Of a stretch of 64,000 bases of DNA, positions 46,189-55,092 are shown piece after piece. Source of the DNA: Sphingomonas sp. (GTDB lineage: Bacteria > Pseudomonadota > Alphaproteobacteria > Sphingomonadales > Sphingomonadaceae); NCBI RefSeq assembly GCF_030145815.1, contig NZ_JAIXHL010000009.1, forward strand, positions 62,001 to 126,000, given 5' to 3'. The notes beneath the pieces were generated by a model, which did no database searches, was not told the origin of the DNA, and saw only the letters and a list, made by a program, of their open reading frames with translations. Numbering within the stretch: position 1 is the first letter of the stretch; each line of letters opens with the position of its first letter. The position numbers and the translations under genes were made by a program.

Positions 46189-47372
46189 TAGCGATCTCCG
46201 ACGTCCAGCAGAAACTTCGCCCACTCTTCCATTAGCGCCCGACGCTTCTCCAGAAGATCACCTCGGCGATAGGCGCGCTCAACGGCATTGGGAATCTGAT
46301 GCGCCAAGGCTTTCTCCAGAACCTCGTTGGCGAAGTCAGTCTCCTCAGAGCCCCAATCACGGAACGTCGATCGCCAACCGTGCACAGTCGCATTGCTACC
46401 CAGCTCGTGCAGAACCTTGGCCAAGCCGGTGTCGCTCAACGCCTTGCCGGTGTAGGATGGGAATACGAGTTCACTGCTCGACCGTGTTGCATAGATGCGC
46501 TGGAGCAACTGGAGTGCCGGATCAGAGAGCGGGACAATGTGCTCCTTTCCCATCTTGATGCGATTCGCAGGCACCGTCCAGGTTCTCCGCGAAAAGTCCA
46601 TTTCGGCCCATCGAGCACCTCGGGCTTCAATTGAACGCGCAGCTGTGAGGATCAAAAAACGCAGCGCATCACGACCAACTGTATCTTCGCCAGCCATCAG
46701 CGCACACATGAGCGCCGGTGCCTCCGGATATGGCACGGCGGCGTGATTCTTCTTCGTCTTGGGTTGTGGCGGTAGGCCCATCCGGATCGACTGCATCGGT
46801 GCCTCATGGTCGCGATATCCATGAGCTGTCGCCCAGGCGAGCACCGTGCCAATGCGTTGAAGCGTGCGACGTGCGGTTTCGGGCTTCTTCGTCCAAATCT
46901 GCTTGAGCGCGACAACGATCATCGGCCCGCTCACCTGGTCGACCGGCAATTGGCCGAAGTGAGGGTAAGCGTATTCGCGCAGTGTCGTGATCCACTGCGC
47001 CGCGTGTTTCGGATTCCGAAACCCTGCCGTTCGCTCGCTGTGCGCGACTTCGGCGGCCTCTTTGAAGGTCACCATCTTGCGCTCGGGCTTTTTTTTCTCG
47101 GCAACAGGATCAAGCCCGTCGCGGACCTGCTTCCGCAACGAGGCGGCGCGCTCCCGTGCCTCTTTGAGCGACACTTCGGGATATCGGCCAAGGCCGATGT
47201 CGCGACGCCGCGAGTTTCCATCCCGCACGCGCGCCAGCCACGATCGCGAACCTTTCGGACTGACTACAAGTATCAGGCCGTCTCCAAAAGAGTGACGACC
47301 CGGATCGCGGGTAGCGTTGACCTCCGTCACGGTAGCTGCGGATCGGCGGCGAGGGCGAAGATCGGTATCCAT
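46188..47372 (-). CDS. P4-type tyrosine integrase
   Basis: A 394-residue tyrosine recombinase. The N-terminal DUF4102-like arm-binding region (SFGDGLILVVSPKGSRSWLA, IGLGRYPEVSLKEARERAA) is followed by a SAM-like domain and the catalytic domain. Active residues fit in LTAARSIEARGARW (Arg), VHGWRSTFRDWGSEET (His-x-x-Arg) and VERAYRRGD (Tyr). The ATG at 47372 is taken because GGTGGGG precedes it; longer starts exist. It lies at the right edge of the island next to an attachment-like sequence, as such integrases do. Confidence 0.9.
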   Translation of the reverse strand: MDTDLRPRRRSAATVTEVNATRDPGRHSFGDGLILVVSPKGSRSWLARVRDGNSRRRDIGLGRYPEVSLKEARERAASLRKQVRDGLDPVAEKKKPERKMVTFKEAAEVAHSERTAGFRNPKHAAQWITTLREYAYPHFGQLPVDQVSGPMIVVALKQIWTKKPETARRTLQRIGTVLAWATAHGYRDHEAPMQSIRMGLPPQPKTKKNHAAVPYPEAPALMCALMAGEDTVGRDALRFLILTAARSIEARGARWAEMDFSRRTWTVPANRIKMGKEHIVPLSDPALQLLQRIYATRSSSELVFPSYTGKALSDTGLAKVLHELGSNATVHGWRSTFRDWGSEETDFANEVLEKALAHQIPNAVERAYRRGDLLEKRRALMEEWAKFLLDVGDR

Positions 47373-47373
47373 A

Positions 47374-47397
47374 ACCCCACCAAAATTCCCACCAACG
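47374..47397 (-). repeat. G-rich tandem repeat before the integrase
   Basis: On the minus strand TTGGTGGG occurs twice with a 12-base period directly upstream of the integrase ATG, overlapping its ribosome-binding region. Together with the pairs at 22517 and 44391 it may be an arm-type binding site that lets the integrase also control its own gene. Confidence 0.5.
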
Positions 47398-47507
47398 AGG
47401 TGCGCTGTCAAGCGCATCCGGGATAGGTTAGGGTAGTGTATGAGAACGAAGTATCTCACATTTCGTGGCATTTTGACACGTATGGATAGCTCGGGAGATT
47501 GAAGTTA

Positions 47508-47527
47508 GGCGGACTCCGTCTCCGCCA
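47508..47527 (+). other. Attachment-like sequence at the right island edge
   Basis: The stretch holds CTCCGTCTCCGCCA (47514..47527), identical to a normal tRNA-Ser 3' end, without a T-arm upstream. A near copy with one base less ends the tRNA-like element at 22611. It also has inverted ends (GGCGGA and TCCGCC), so a hairpin is an alternative. Its position 136 bases outside the integrase start fits an attR or attL core. Confidence 0.5.
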
Positions 47528-47827
47528 GCCGCGTTGCCCGAACGGGGCGATCCCACCTTCCGCTGATTGAGCCAGCACGGGATCGGGCACACCGCACTGC
47601 CCCGATCGCGACCGGGATCGAGATCACCTCGACCACAGCTTCATGATCAACCGCGCGGGTGGGCGCATATTGGTCGAAGCGGGAATCCGGCGATCGGGAC
47701 CGATTATGGCGGCAGCGATGTTCTAACCGACGCGTCGATCACCAATGCCGCGCTCCCGCCCGGCTGAAGCAGCGGGAAATTGTTGGTTGCGAACGGCTTG
47801 CGCGATGCCCAAAAGTGCGGGTCGGGA
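47528..47827 (+). other. Stretch before kdsA, perhaps the remnant of an interrupted gene
   Basis: Two overlapping frames carry pieces (SFMINRAGGRILVEAG in one, then GTDYGGSDVLTDASITNAAL in the next). Read together they resemble the repeats of beta-helix adhesins or other extracellular proteins, ended by a TGA at 47765. A gene cut off by the island and later frameshifted would explain it. The likeness is weak. Confidence 0.3.
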
Positions 47828-48691
47828 ATGGCGCGGGGAGTCGCGGTGCGCATCGGTCGTTTAACTGTCGAGCCGGGCGGGCCGCTGTTCGTGGTGGCGG
47901 GGCCGTGCGTCATCGAAAGTGCCGACCATGCGCTCGGCGTGGCGGAGACACTGGCGCGGATCGGCGATCGCCTCGATCTCCCGCTCGTCTTCAAGAGCAG
48001 CTTCGACAAGGCCAACCGCACGTCCGGCAACAGCCCGCGCGGGCCGGGGCTGGACGAGGGCCTCGCGATCCTCGCGCGGGTCCAGCGCGAGACCGGGCTG
48101 CCGGTGCTGACCGATGTGCATGAAACGGTGCAGGTGGCGGCGGTGGCCGAGGTCGCGGACATCGTTCAGATTCCCGCCTTTCTGTCGCGCCAGACCGACT
48201 TGCTGCGCGCCGCCGCCGCAACCGGGCGGGTGGTCAATATCAAGAAGGGCCAGTTCATGGCGGCGGACGACATGATCCACGCCGCCGCCAAGGTCGGCGA
48301 TGCCCTTCCCGCCGGATGCGCGGTCGCGGAGCATGTGATCCTGACCGAGCGCGGCACCAGCTTTGGCTATCACGACCTGATCGTCGATATGCGCAGCCTG
48401 GGGAAGATGCGCGCGACCGGCCTGCCGACGCTGTTCGATGCGTCGCATTCGGTGCAGAGCCCCGGCGGGGCGAACGGCAAGTCCGGCGGCGCGCGTGAGT
48501 GGATCCCGCTGCTGTCGCGTGCGGCCGCTGCGGCGGGAGTTTCCGGATTGTTCATCGAAACCCATCCCGATCCGGCCAATGCCTGGTCCGACAGCGCGAC
48601 GGTGTGGCCGCTCGACCGGCTGGAGGCGCTGCTGGCCGATGTCGCGCGCATCCATGATCTGGTCCGCGCGACGGGGATGGCGGATGGCTAG
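47828..48691 (+). CDS. kdsA: 3-deoxy-8-phosphooctulonate (Kdo-8-P) synthase KdsA
   Basis: A 287-residue DAHP-synthase-family aldolase that joins phosphoenolpyruvate and arabinose-5-phosphate. Signature pieces are FVVAGPCVIESADHA, LVFKSSFDKANRTS, VLTDVHET, DIVQIPAFLSRQTDLL, VNIKKGQFMA, LTERGTSFGYHDLIVDMRS and LFDASHSVQSPG. The ATG at 47828 gives the normal length. In a capsule locus the extra Kdo feeds the poly-Kdo linker made by KpsC and KpsS. It overlaps kpsS by 8 bases. Confidence 0.95.
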   Translation: MARGVAVRIGRLTVEPGGPLFVVAGPCVIESADHALGVAETLARIGDRLDLPLVFKSSFDKANRTSGNSPRGPGLDEGLAILARVQRETGLPVLTDVHETVQVAAVAEVADIVQIPAFLSRQTDLLRAAAATGRVVNIKKGQFMAADDMIHAAAKVGDALPAGCAVAEHVILTERGTSFGYHDLIVDMRSLGKMRATGLPTLFDASHSVQSPGGANGKSGGAREWIPLLSRAAAAAGVSGLFIETHPDPANAWSDSATVWPLDRLEALLADVARIHDLVRATGMADG

Positions 48692-49958
48692 CCTTGCCCG
48701 GGAGATCAGCGACGGAGCGGCGCCAGAGTGGGTCGGCACAAGCGTCGAGGCCGATGTCGGCCCGCTTGCTGCGCGCCACTTTCTGTTCCTTCAGGGGCTG
48801 CCCGGTCCGTTCTTCCGTCGCCTGGGTGCCGCGCTGCGTGCGGATGGCGCGGCCGTGTCGCGGATCAACTTCAATGGCGGTGACGTGCTCGACTGGCCGG
48901 GGCAGGGGGCGATGGCCTATCGCGGTACGCCCGCCGACTGGCCGGACTGGCTTGCTGCCTATGTCGCCGATCGCGGGGTGACCGACATCATCGTGTTCGG
49001 CGATCTGCGCCCGGCACATCGCGCGGCGCGGGCGCTGGCCGATCGACGCGGCCTGCGCTTCGTGACGTTCGAGGAGGGATATCTGCGCCCCAACCACGTC
49101 ACGCTCGAACGCGGCGGGGTCAACGGCCATTCGTCCTTTCCGCGTAGCCTGCACGCGCTGCGCCTGATCGCGGCGCGGGCCGGCGAGTTGGGCGATGAAG
49201 TTCCGGTCGCAAATTCATTCCGGCGCCGCGCGAACCAGTCGGCGCTTTATTATGCCGCGACACAGGCGGCTGCCCCCTTCTTCCCGCATTACCGCACCCA
49301 TCGCCATGCATCCCCGGTGCGCGAGGGGCTGGCATGGCTGCGCCGCTATGCGCGACGCTGGCATGAGCGTCGGATGAGCCGCGACGCGGTGGCGGGGCTG
49401 GCCGGGCGCCGCTTCTTTCTGTTCCCGCTCCAACTGGAGGGCGATGCGCAGATCCGGGTCCATTCGCGCTTCGGCACGATGCGCGACGCGGTGGGCGAGG
49501 TGCTGGCCGCGTTCCGCGATGCCCCCGCTGATGTCGCCTTGCTGGTCAAACAGCATCCGCTCGATCCCGATGTCGACAATTGGCGCGGCTTCGTAACCGA
49601 TCGTGCGGCGGCCTTGGGTCTGTCAGCGCGCGTCGTGTTTATCGAGCGCTTCGACCTGATGCCGTTGCTCAAGGTCGCGCGCGGCGTGGTGACCGTGAAC
49701 AGCAGCGTCGGCCCGCTCGCGCTGGCCGCGGGGGTGCCGGTGAAGACGCTGGGTACCGCAATCTACGATGTGCCGGGCGTTACAGCAGACGTGCCGCTTG
49801 ACCGCTTCTGGCACAACCCACCGCCGGTCGATACCGAGGCCTTCGCCGTCTTTTGTCGCGCCTTGCGGGCAAAATGCCTGGTCAATGGCGGGTTTCACGG
49901 GACGGACGCGCTCGACCTGCTCGTTCGCAATGCCGTCGCCCGGTTGCGCGACCGGTGA
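48684..49958 (+). CDS. kpsS: Capsule Kdo-transferase KpsS-like protein
   Basis: A 424-residue protein of the KpsS/LipB family that builds the poly-Kdo linker on the lipid anchor of group-2-like capsules. Visible family pieces are HFLFLQGLPGPFFRRLGAAL, SRINFNGGDVLDWP, DIIVFGDLRPAHRAA, VTFEEGYLRPNHVTLE, FFLFPLQLEGDAQIR, LVKQHPLDPD and VTVNSSVGPLALAAGVPVKT. The ATG at 48684 lies inside the last codons of kdsA. The family is cytosolic and acts at the inner membrane. Confidence 0.9.
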   Translation: MASLAREISDGAAPEWVGTSVEADVGPLAARHFLFLQGLPGPFFRRLGAALRADGAAVSRINFNGGDVLDWPGQGAMAYRGTPADWPDWLAAYVADRGVTDIIVFGDLRPAHRAARALADRRGLRFVTFEEGYLRPNHVTLERGGVNGHSSFPRSLHALRLIAARAGELGDEVPVANSFRRRANQSALYYAATQAAAPFFPHYRTHRHASPVREGLAWLRRYARRWHERRMSRDAVAGLAGRRFFLFPLQLEGDAQIRVHSRFGTMRDAVGEVLAAFRDAPADVALLVKQHPLDPDVDNWRGFVTDRAAALGLSARVVFIERFDLMPLLKVARGVVTVNSSVGPLALAAGVPVKTLGTAIYDVPGVTADVPLDRFWHNPPPVDTEAFAVFCRALRAKCLVNGGFHGTDALDLLVRNAVARLRDR

Positions 49959-51163
49959 ACGCCCCGCTCGCCCTGGACCGCGCCGCGACTGCCCGTGGCG
50001 TCATGGCGGACCGTTGTGTGACGCTGGACATCACGCGGCTGTTGCGGCGGGTGGGGTATGCCACGCCGACCGGGATCGACCGAGTCGAACTGGCCTATGC
50101 GCGCGCGCTGCTCGCGCTGCCGACCGCGCGGTTCGAAGCCGCGCTGCCCGGCCTTGGCCGTCTTGGCTATGCGCGCGCCGCGCTCGCCCGACTGATTGCG
50201 CGGGTCGAGCAGGGCTGGGCCGCAGGCGCGTCGCCCGGCATCGATAGGGTTGCGGCGGCGTGGGCCGGGCTGCGTGCGCCGGCGCGTTCAGCCGCCGGCA
50301 GCATCCGGCTGATCGTGTCGCACCAGCATCTCGACCGGCTCGACCAAGCGGCGACGCGGCACGGCGAGCGGCTGTGCGTCTATCTCCACGATGCGATCCC
50401 GGCGCAGTTCCCCGAATATGCGCGGCCCGGCGGGGCCGACCGGCACCGGCGGCGGTTGCGCAATGCAGCGCGTTTCGCCGATGCGATCCTGGTCAATTCG
50501 CACGCCACGGCGCGCGCGATCGAACCCTATCTGGCCGAAGCCGGTCGTCAGCCGCCGGTGATGGTGGCGCCACTGGGAATCGAGCCGCACTGGGCCGCCC
50601 GGCCTCAAATGCCATCGGCGGATCCGCCCTATTTCCTGTGTCTCGGCACGATCGAGCCGCGCAAAAACCATCTCCTGCTCCTCCACATCTGGCGCGCCAT
50701 GGCGCAGCGGTCGCCGGAAACCATGCCCAGGCTGATCCTTGCCGGACGGCGCGGGTGGGAGAATGAGCAGGTGATCGATCTGCTCGACCGCTGCCCCGCA
50801 TTGCAGGGGCATGTGGTCGAGGCCGGGCGGATCGGAGATGCAGAACTGGCGCGACTGATCGCCGGCGCGCGCGCGGTGCTGATGTCAAGCTTTGCCGAAG
50901 GCTTTGGCCTGCCGGTGGCCGAGGCGCTGGCGCTGGGCGTGCCGGTGATCGCCAGCGACCTGCCCGCGCTGCGCGAGACTGGCGGCCACGTCCCCGACTA
51001 TCTCGATCCCCTCGACGGACCGGGCTGGATCGCGGCGGTGCAGGATCATGCCCGCACCGATTCTTCGATGCGCGCCGCGCAGCTGGACCGGATGCGCGAC
51101 TGGTCCGCGCCGCGCTGGGACGCGCATTTCGCGCAGGTCTTTGCCTTTCTGGAGGCGCTGTGA
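49955..51163 (+). CDS. Glycosyltransferase family 4 protein
   Basis: A 402-residue GT-B glycosyltransferase. The C-terminal GT4 domain shows LCLGTIEPRKNHLLLLHIW, LILAGRRGWEN, and the donor-sugar motif MSSFAEGFGLPVAEALALG followed by VPVIASDLPALRETGG. The N-terminal part carries TPTGIDRVELAYARALL. It starts with GTG at 49955, overlapping the kpsS stop; an ATG at 50003 is possible. It most likely adds a sugar to the capsule repeat. Confidence 0.85.
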   Translation: MNAPLALDRAATARGVMADRCVTLDITRLLRRVGYATPTGIDRVELAYARALLALPTARFEAALPGLGRLGYARAALARLIARVEQGWAAGASPGIDRVAAAWAGLRAPARSAAGSIRLIVSHQHLDRLDQAATRHGERLCVYLHDAIPAQFPEYARPGGADRHRRRLRNAARFADAILVNSHATARAIEPYLAEAGRQPPVMVAPLGIEPHWAARPQMPSADPPYFLCLGTIEPRKNHLLLLHIWRAMAQRSPETMPRLILAGRRGWENEQVIDLLDRCPALQGHVVEAGRIGDAELARLIAGARAVLMSSFAEGFGLPVAEALALGVPVIASDLPALRETGGHVPDYLDPLDGPGWIAAVQDHARTDSSMRAAQLDRMRDWSAPRWDAHFAQVFAFLEAL

Positions 51164-51948
51164 CCGCCGCGTCGTTCCGTGCCGCGCTGCGGGTGCAGGG
51201 CAATGTCATCGGTGCGCTGATCCTGCGTGAGCTGCACACGCGCTTCGGGCGGGCGAATATTGGCTATCTGTGGCTGTTTGCCGAACCGATGCTGCTCGCG
51301 GTGGCGGTGGCGCTGCTGCACAGCAATCATGATCTCCCGATCGCCGGGGGCATCCGGCCGATTCCGTTCGCGATTGCGGGCTATGGGCTGTTCATCATGT
51401 TCCGATCGGTCGTGTCGCGCGCCGAGACGGTGATCGAGGCCAACCGCCCGCTGCTGCATCATCGCCCGGTGACGATCCCCGACATGCTGATCGCGCGCAT
51501 GGCGCTCGAAGCGGTCAGCACCATCGTGGTGCTGATCGTGCTGCTCGGCGGCGCATGGGCGCTGGATCTCGCCGATCCGCTGGCGCGGCCCGAGGCGTTT
51601 GCCGGGGCAGTGGCGCTGATGTGCTGGTTCGCATTCGGCCTGTCGATGATCGTCACCGCCGCGTCGCACCAGTCACCGGTGATTGGCCGCCTTGTCCACC
51701 CGTTGCTCTATCTCTCCATGCCGCTGTCGGGTGCGTTCTTCGCCTTGTCGTGGTTTCCGCAGGGGGTGCGCGACCTGCTCGTCTGGGTGCCGACGGTGCA
51801 TATCTTCGAACTGCTCAAGGTCGGGCAGTTCGAGGCGTTCGAATCGCGCTGGATCGACCTGCCCTATGTCATCGGCTGGTGCGGCGCGCTGACCTTGCTC
51901 GGCCTGCTCGGCCTTCAGCATTTGCGCGCGCGCATCGAACTATCCTGA
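51160..51948 (+). CDS. kpsM: Capsule ABC transporter permease KpsM
   Basis: A 262-residue ABC-2 type membrane protein with six hydrophobic segments. The family pieces LILRELHTRFGRANIGYLW and LLHHRPVTIPDMLIAR are present, with HPLLYLSMPLSGAFFALSWF near the C-terminus. With KpsT it exports the finished polysaccharide across the inner membrane. It starts with GTG at 51160, overlapping the glycosyltransferase stop by 4 bases. The length matches the family. Confidence 0.9.
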   Translation: MTAASFRAALRVQGNVIGALILRELHTRFGRANIGYLWLFAEPMLLAVAVALLHSNHDLPIAGGIRPIPFAIAGYGLFIMFRSVVSRAETVIEANRPLLHHRPVTIPDMLIARMALEAVSTIVVLIVLLGGAWALDLADPLARPEAFAGAVALMCWFAFGLSMIVTAASHQSPVIGRLVHPLLYLSMPLSGAFFALSWFPQGVRDLLVWVPTVHIFELLKVGQFEAFESRWIDLPYVIGWCGALTLLGLLGLQHLRARIELS

Positions 51949-51960
51949 TATCGGAACATC

Positions 51961-53124
51961 ATGTTGCTCACCGACACCCCCGAACCGGTCGCGGAAGACG
52001 CCAGGAAAGACCGCTCGACCTCGCTGTTCGATCGGGCGCGGGCGCATCCGTTCATCCTGTTGGTGGTCGTGCCGACGGTGATCGCGGCGCTATACCTGTT
52101 TCTGATTGCCAGCGCCCAATATCGCTCGGAGGCGCAATTCGTGGTGCGCGGGCTCGAAAGCCAGTCCGCCCCGGCCAGCGGGGTCGGGCAATTGCTCGGC
52201 ATCTCCGCCAGCCTGTCACCGGGGCAGCAGGAGGCGCAGAGCATCCGCGAATATCTGCGCTCGCACGACGCGATCCGCGCGCTGCGGGGGCAGGGGATCG
52301 ACCTGGTCGCCATCTATCGCCGCCCCGGCACCGATCCGCTCTCACGCCTGTGGAGCCCGGCACCGCGCGCCGAAACCCTGCTCGATTTCTACCGCGATCA
52401 TGTCGATGTGATCTACGACCCCGACGACAATATCACCCGCCTGTCGGTGCGCGCGTTCGATCCCGCAGATGCCCAGCGCGTGGCCCGCGCGCTGCTCGCG
52501 CTGGGGGAGAAACGGGTCAACGCGTACAATGCCCGGCTGTTCGACGCCTCGTTGCGCGTCGCCTCGGGCGAATCGCAGCGCGCGCAGGAAGAGCTGGAGT
52601 CGATCCAGCGCCAGCTCGGTGGCTTTCGCGAGCGTGAGGGCGACCTTGATCCCGCCGCAACCGGCGCGGGCGGAGGACGCCAGATCGAGGAGCAACAGGC
52701 GCGGCTGGATCGCGCCGCCGCCTTGCTCGCGGACATGCGCAGCAAGCTCAGCCCCAACAGCCCGCAAGTGCGCGCGATGGCGGCACAGGTTGCGGCGGCG
52801 TCGGCAGCGCTGGACGCGGCGCGGGGACGCCAGACCGGTCAGCCGCAGGCGGTGGCAGGGCGGCTCGGCGAATATGAGGAATTGCGGCTGCAACAGGAGT
52901 TCGCGGCCAAGCGCTACGAAACCGCCCGCGCCCGCCTCGAACAGGCGCGCACGCGGGCGGCGAACGAGCAATTGTTCATCGTCGCAGTGGTCGAGCCGAA
53001 CCTTCCCGAAAAGCCGGCACTGCCCAAGCCGTTCCGGACCACCTTGCTGATCCTGATCGGTTTGAGCGTCGCCTATGGGATCGGCTGGATGCTGATCGCG
53101 GGCGTGCGCGAGCATCGCGCTTGA
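51961..53124 (+). CDS. kpsE: Capsule export inner-membrane protein KpsE
   Basis: A 387-residue polysaccharide co-polymerase of the KpsE/CtrB type. It has an N-terminal membrane segment (PFILLVVVPTVIAALYLFLI, about residues 30 to 50) and a periplasmic region (SAQYRSEAQFVVRG, AFDPADAQRVARALL). A long coiled-coil part rich in Gln, Ala and Arg follows (about 200 to 330), then the Pro-rich VEPNLPEKPALPKPFRT and a second membrane segment. It links KpsMT with the outer-membrane exporter. It is the last plus-strand gene before a strong hairpin. Confidence 0.9.
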   Translation: MLLTDTPEPVAEDARKDRSTSLFDRARAHPFILLVVVPTVIAALYLFLIASAQYRSEAQFVVRGLESQSAPASGVGQLLGISASLSPGQQEAQSIREYLRSHDAIRALRGQGIDLVAIYRRPGTDPLSRLWSPAPRAETLLDFYRDHVDVIYDPDDNITRLSVRAFDPADAQRVARALLALGEKRVNAYNARLFDASLRVASGESQRAQEELESIQRQLGGFREREGDLDPAATGAGGGRQIEEQQARLDRAAALLADMRSKLSPNSPQVRAMAAQVAAASAALDAARGRQTGQPQAVAGRLGEYEELRLQQEFAAKRYETARARLEQARTRAANEQLFIVAVVEPNLPEKPALPKPFRTTLLILIGLSVAYGIGWMLIAGVREHRA

Positions 53125-53149
53125 GAGCTGAATTCAGCTGCGCTGAATT

Positions 53150-53236
53150 GCGGCACCAGCCCGCTCCCCCACCCGGCCACCCATCGACAGGATATTCTGA
53201 AATGGGTGGCCGGGTGGGGGAGCGGGCTGGTGCCGC
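53150..53236. repeat. Perfect 34-base inverted repeat between kpsE and kpsT
   Basis: Arms at 53150..53183 and 53203..53236 are exact reverse complements, separated by a 19-base loop. The arms are GC-rich with a run of five C/G. It lies between two convergent genes, so it could end transcription in both directions. Long perfect arms like these are also typical of dispersed extragenic palindromes of sphingomonads. Confidence 0.9.
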
Positions 53237-53259
53237 CGAGCCGGCCATGCCGGCTCGGC
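53235..53259. terminator. Hairpin terminator at the end of kpsT
   Basis: Arms of 11 bases (53235..53245 and 53249..53259) pair perfectly around a 3-base loop just after the kpsT stop. It touches the longer inverted repeat. No clean T-run follows on either strand, so it may act as a stem-only or bidirectional terminator. Confidence 0.5.
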
Positions 53260-53261
53260 CG

Positions 53262-53903
53262 TCAAAAATGCTGCTCCAGCGCACCCTCGATCGAGTCGTA
53301 GAAGGTCAGCCGTCCGTCGCTCAACGTCGCGCCGCTGGTGCAATAGGCGCGCAGCGTGTGCGGATCGTGCGACACCATGACCAGCGTACCCCGCTCGCGC
53401 CGTTCCATCAGCGCCGCGTGGCAGCGTGCACGGAAACGCTCGTCCCCCGCGGCGGTGATCTCGTCGACCAGGTAACAGTCGAAATCGACCGCGAGCGATG
53501 CGGCAAAGGCCAGCCGCGCGTTCATCCCCGCAGAATAGGTGCGGATCGGCATGTCGAGATAGCTGCCAAGCTCGGCAAACGCCTCGACAAAGCCGAGCAC
53601 CGCGTCGACCGGTCGCCCATAGACGCGCGCGATGAAACGGACATTGTCGGCGCCGGTCAGGCTGCTCTGAAAGCTGCTGCCATAGCCGAGCGGCCACGAT
53701 ACCGACATTTGGCGCTCGACCGTCCCCGAACTCGGCCGTTCCACCCCAGCGATCAGGCGCAACAGCGTCGATTTGCCCGCGCCGTTATGGCCGCAAATCC
53801 CCAGCGCCTCGCCGCGCCCGATGGTGAAGCTCGCGTCCTCGAGCACGCGGTGGTGGCCGCGCCGCGTTCGATAGGTCTTGCTCACGCGGTCGAAGCGAAT
53901 CAT
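53262..53903 (-). CDS. kpsT: Capsule ABC transporter ATPase KpsT
   Basis: A 213-residue ATPase with Walker A GHNGAGKST, the signature in the KpsT form YSAGMNARLAFA, Walker B CYLVDE and the H-loop VMVSHDPHTL. It powers KpsM in polysaccharide export. Unlike its partner genes, it lies on the minus strand, divergent from the next glycosyltransferase with only 38 bases between them. So it needs its own promoter there. Confidence 0.95.
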   Translation of the reverse strand: MIRFDRVSKTYRTRRGHHRVLEDASFTIGRGEALGICGHNGAGKSTLLRLIAGVERPSSGTVERQMSVSWPLGYGSSFQSSLTGADNVRFIARVYGRPVDAVLGFVEAFAELGSYLDMPIRTYSAGMNARLAFAASLAVDFDCYLVDEITAAGDERFRARCHAALMERRERGTLVMVSHDPHTLRAYCTSGATLSDGRLTFYDSIEGALEQHF

Positions 53904-53941
53904 CGCGCGACGATAGGCAAGCGCGCGGGCGGAGCACAGGG

Positions 53942-55063
53942 GTGAAGCGCATCGCGGTCGATCGGCGCGCGGTGCGCTGGCACGAAGGCACCGGCATCGC
54001 GCGCTATCGCGCCGGGCTGGCCGATGCCCTCACGCGGCTGCCCCTTGCGGTGGAGCCGATCGGCGATGGGGGCGATGCGGCGGCGCGGGCGGGATGGCGC
54101 GACGTGCCGCGCATGCTTCACGGGCGCTCGGCAGCTACCTGCGCCGAACCAGGCTGGCTGGTCCCCGACCTTTACCGCCTTGCCCAGCGCCGCTTCACCG
54201 CGACCGGCGCGTTGACGACCCTGACGCTGCCCGACCCACCGGCGATCGTCCACTGGTCGCACCCGATGCCGCTCCAGGTCGCGGGGGCGGCGAACCTCTA
54301 CACCGTCCACGATCTGATTCCGCTCACCCACCCCGACCTGACCGGCATCGCGCCGCGCCGTCACCGGCGGTTGCTGGAGCGGCTGGCGGGCGTGGCCGCG
54401 CAGTTCGTGACCGTGTCGGAATCGGTGCGGGCCGACCTGCGCGCGCGGCTTTCGCTGACGGAAGACCAGGTCAGCTGCTGCTTTCAGGCGGTCGATCCCG
54501 GACCGCTTGGCATATTGCCTGCCGGATTGATTGCGGGCGGGTATCTACTGGCGGTCGGTCGCGTCGAATCGCGCAAGAATATCGAAGCGCTGCTCGATGC
54601 CCATCGCCGCGCCGCGACCGGGCTCCCGCTGGTGATTGCCGGCCCGGAAGGCCATTGGCGCAGCGCATCGGAGCGCGGGCGCACCCATGCACGGATGGAC
54701 GGCCCCGACGTGATCCGGCTCGGCTGGCAGGACAATGCGACTGTCGCGGCGCTGATCGCCGGAGCGCGGGCGCTGCTCATGCCGTCGCTCGCCGAAGGGT
54801 TCGGGCTGCCGGTGGTCGAGGCGATGGCGCTCGGCGTCCCTGCGCTGGCGAGCGCAACCGGCGCGGCCGCCGAGATTGCCGGGGACGGGGCGCTACTGGT
54901 CGATCCACATGACCATTCTGCGCTCGCTGATGCGATCCGCCGGATTTCCAGCGACGTGCCGTTGCGCACCCGCCTGATCGCCCAAGGGCACGAGCGCGCC
55001 GCGCAGTTCACCGCTGAATCCTTTGCCGCGCGGCTTGCGGCGCTTTACGAACGCTTTTGGTGA
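53942..55063 (+). CDS. Glycosyltransferase family 4 protein
   Basis: A 373-residue GT-B protein with a short N-terminal domain that starts RIAVDRRAVRWHEGTGIARY. The HDLIPLTHPDL motif is present and the C-terminal domain shows LAVGRVESRKNIEALLDA and LMPSLAEGFGLPVVEAMALG. The GTG at 53942 is used. It shares the general layout of the next gene (55093), including the HDL-P-L motif, so the two are likely paralogs. Probable role: sugar addition to the capsule repeat. Confidence 0.8.
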   Translation: MKRIAVDRRAVRWHEGTGIARYRAGLADALTRLPLAVEPIGDGGDAAARAGWRDVPRMLHGRSAATCAEPGWLVPDLYRLAQRRFTATGALTTLTLPDPPAIVHWSHPMPLQVAGAANLYTVHDLIPLTHPDLTGIAPRRHRRLLERLAGVAAQFVTVSESVRADLRARLSLTEDQVSCCFQAVDPGPLGILPAGLIAGGYLLAVGRVESRKNIEALLDAHRRAATGLPLVIAGPEGHWRSASERGRTHARMDGPDVIRLGWQDNATVAALIAGARALLMPSLAEGFGLPVVEAMALGVPALASATGAAAEIAGDGALLVDPHDHSALADAIRRISSDVPLRTRLIAQGHERAAQFTAESFAARLAALYERFW

Positions 55064-55092
55064 GTTATGAGACCCTTGGGGGCGGGTTCACG

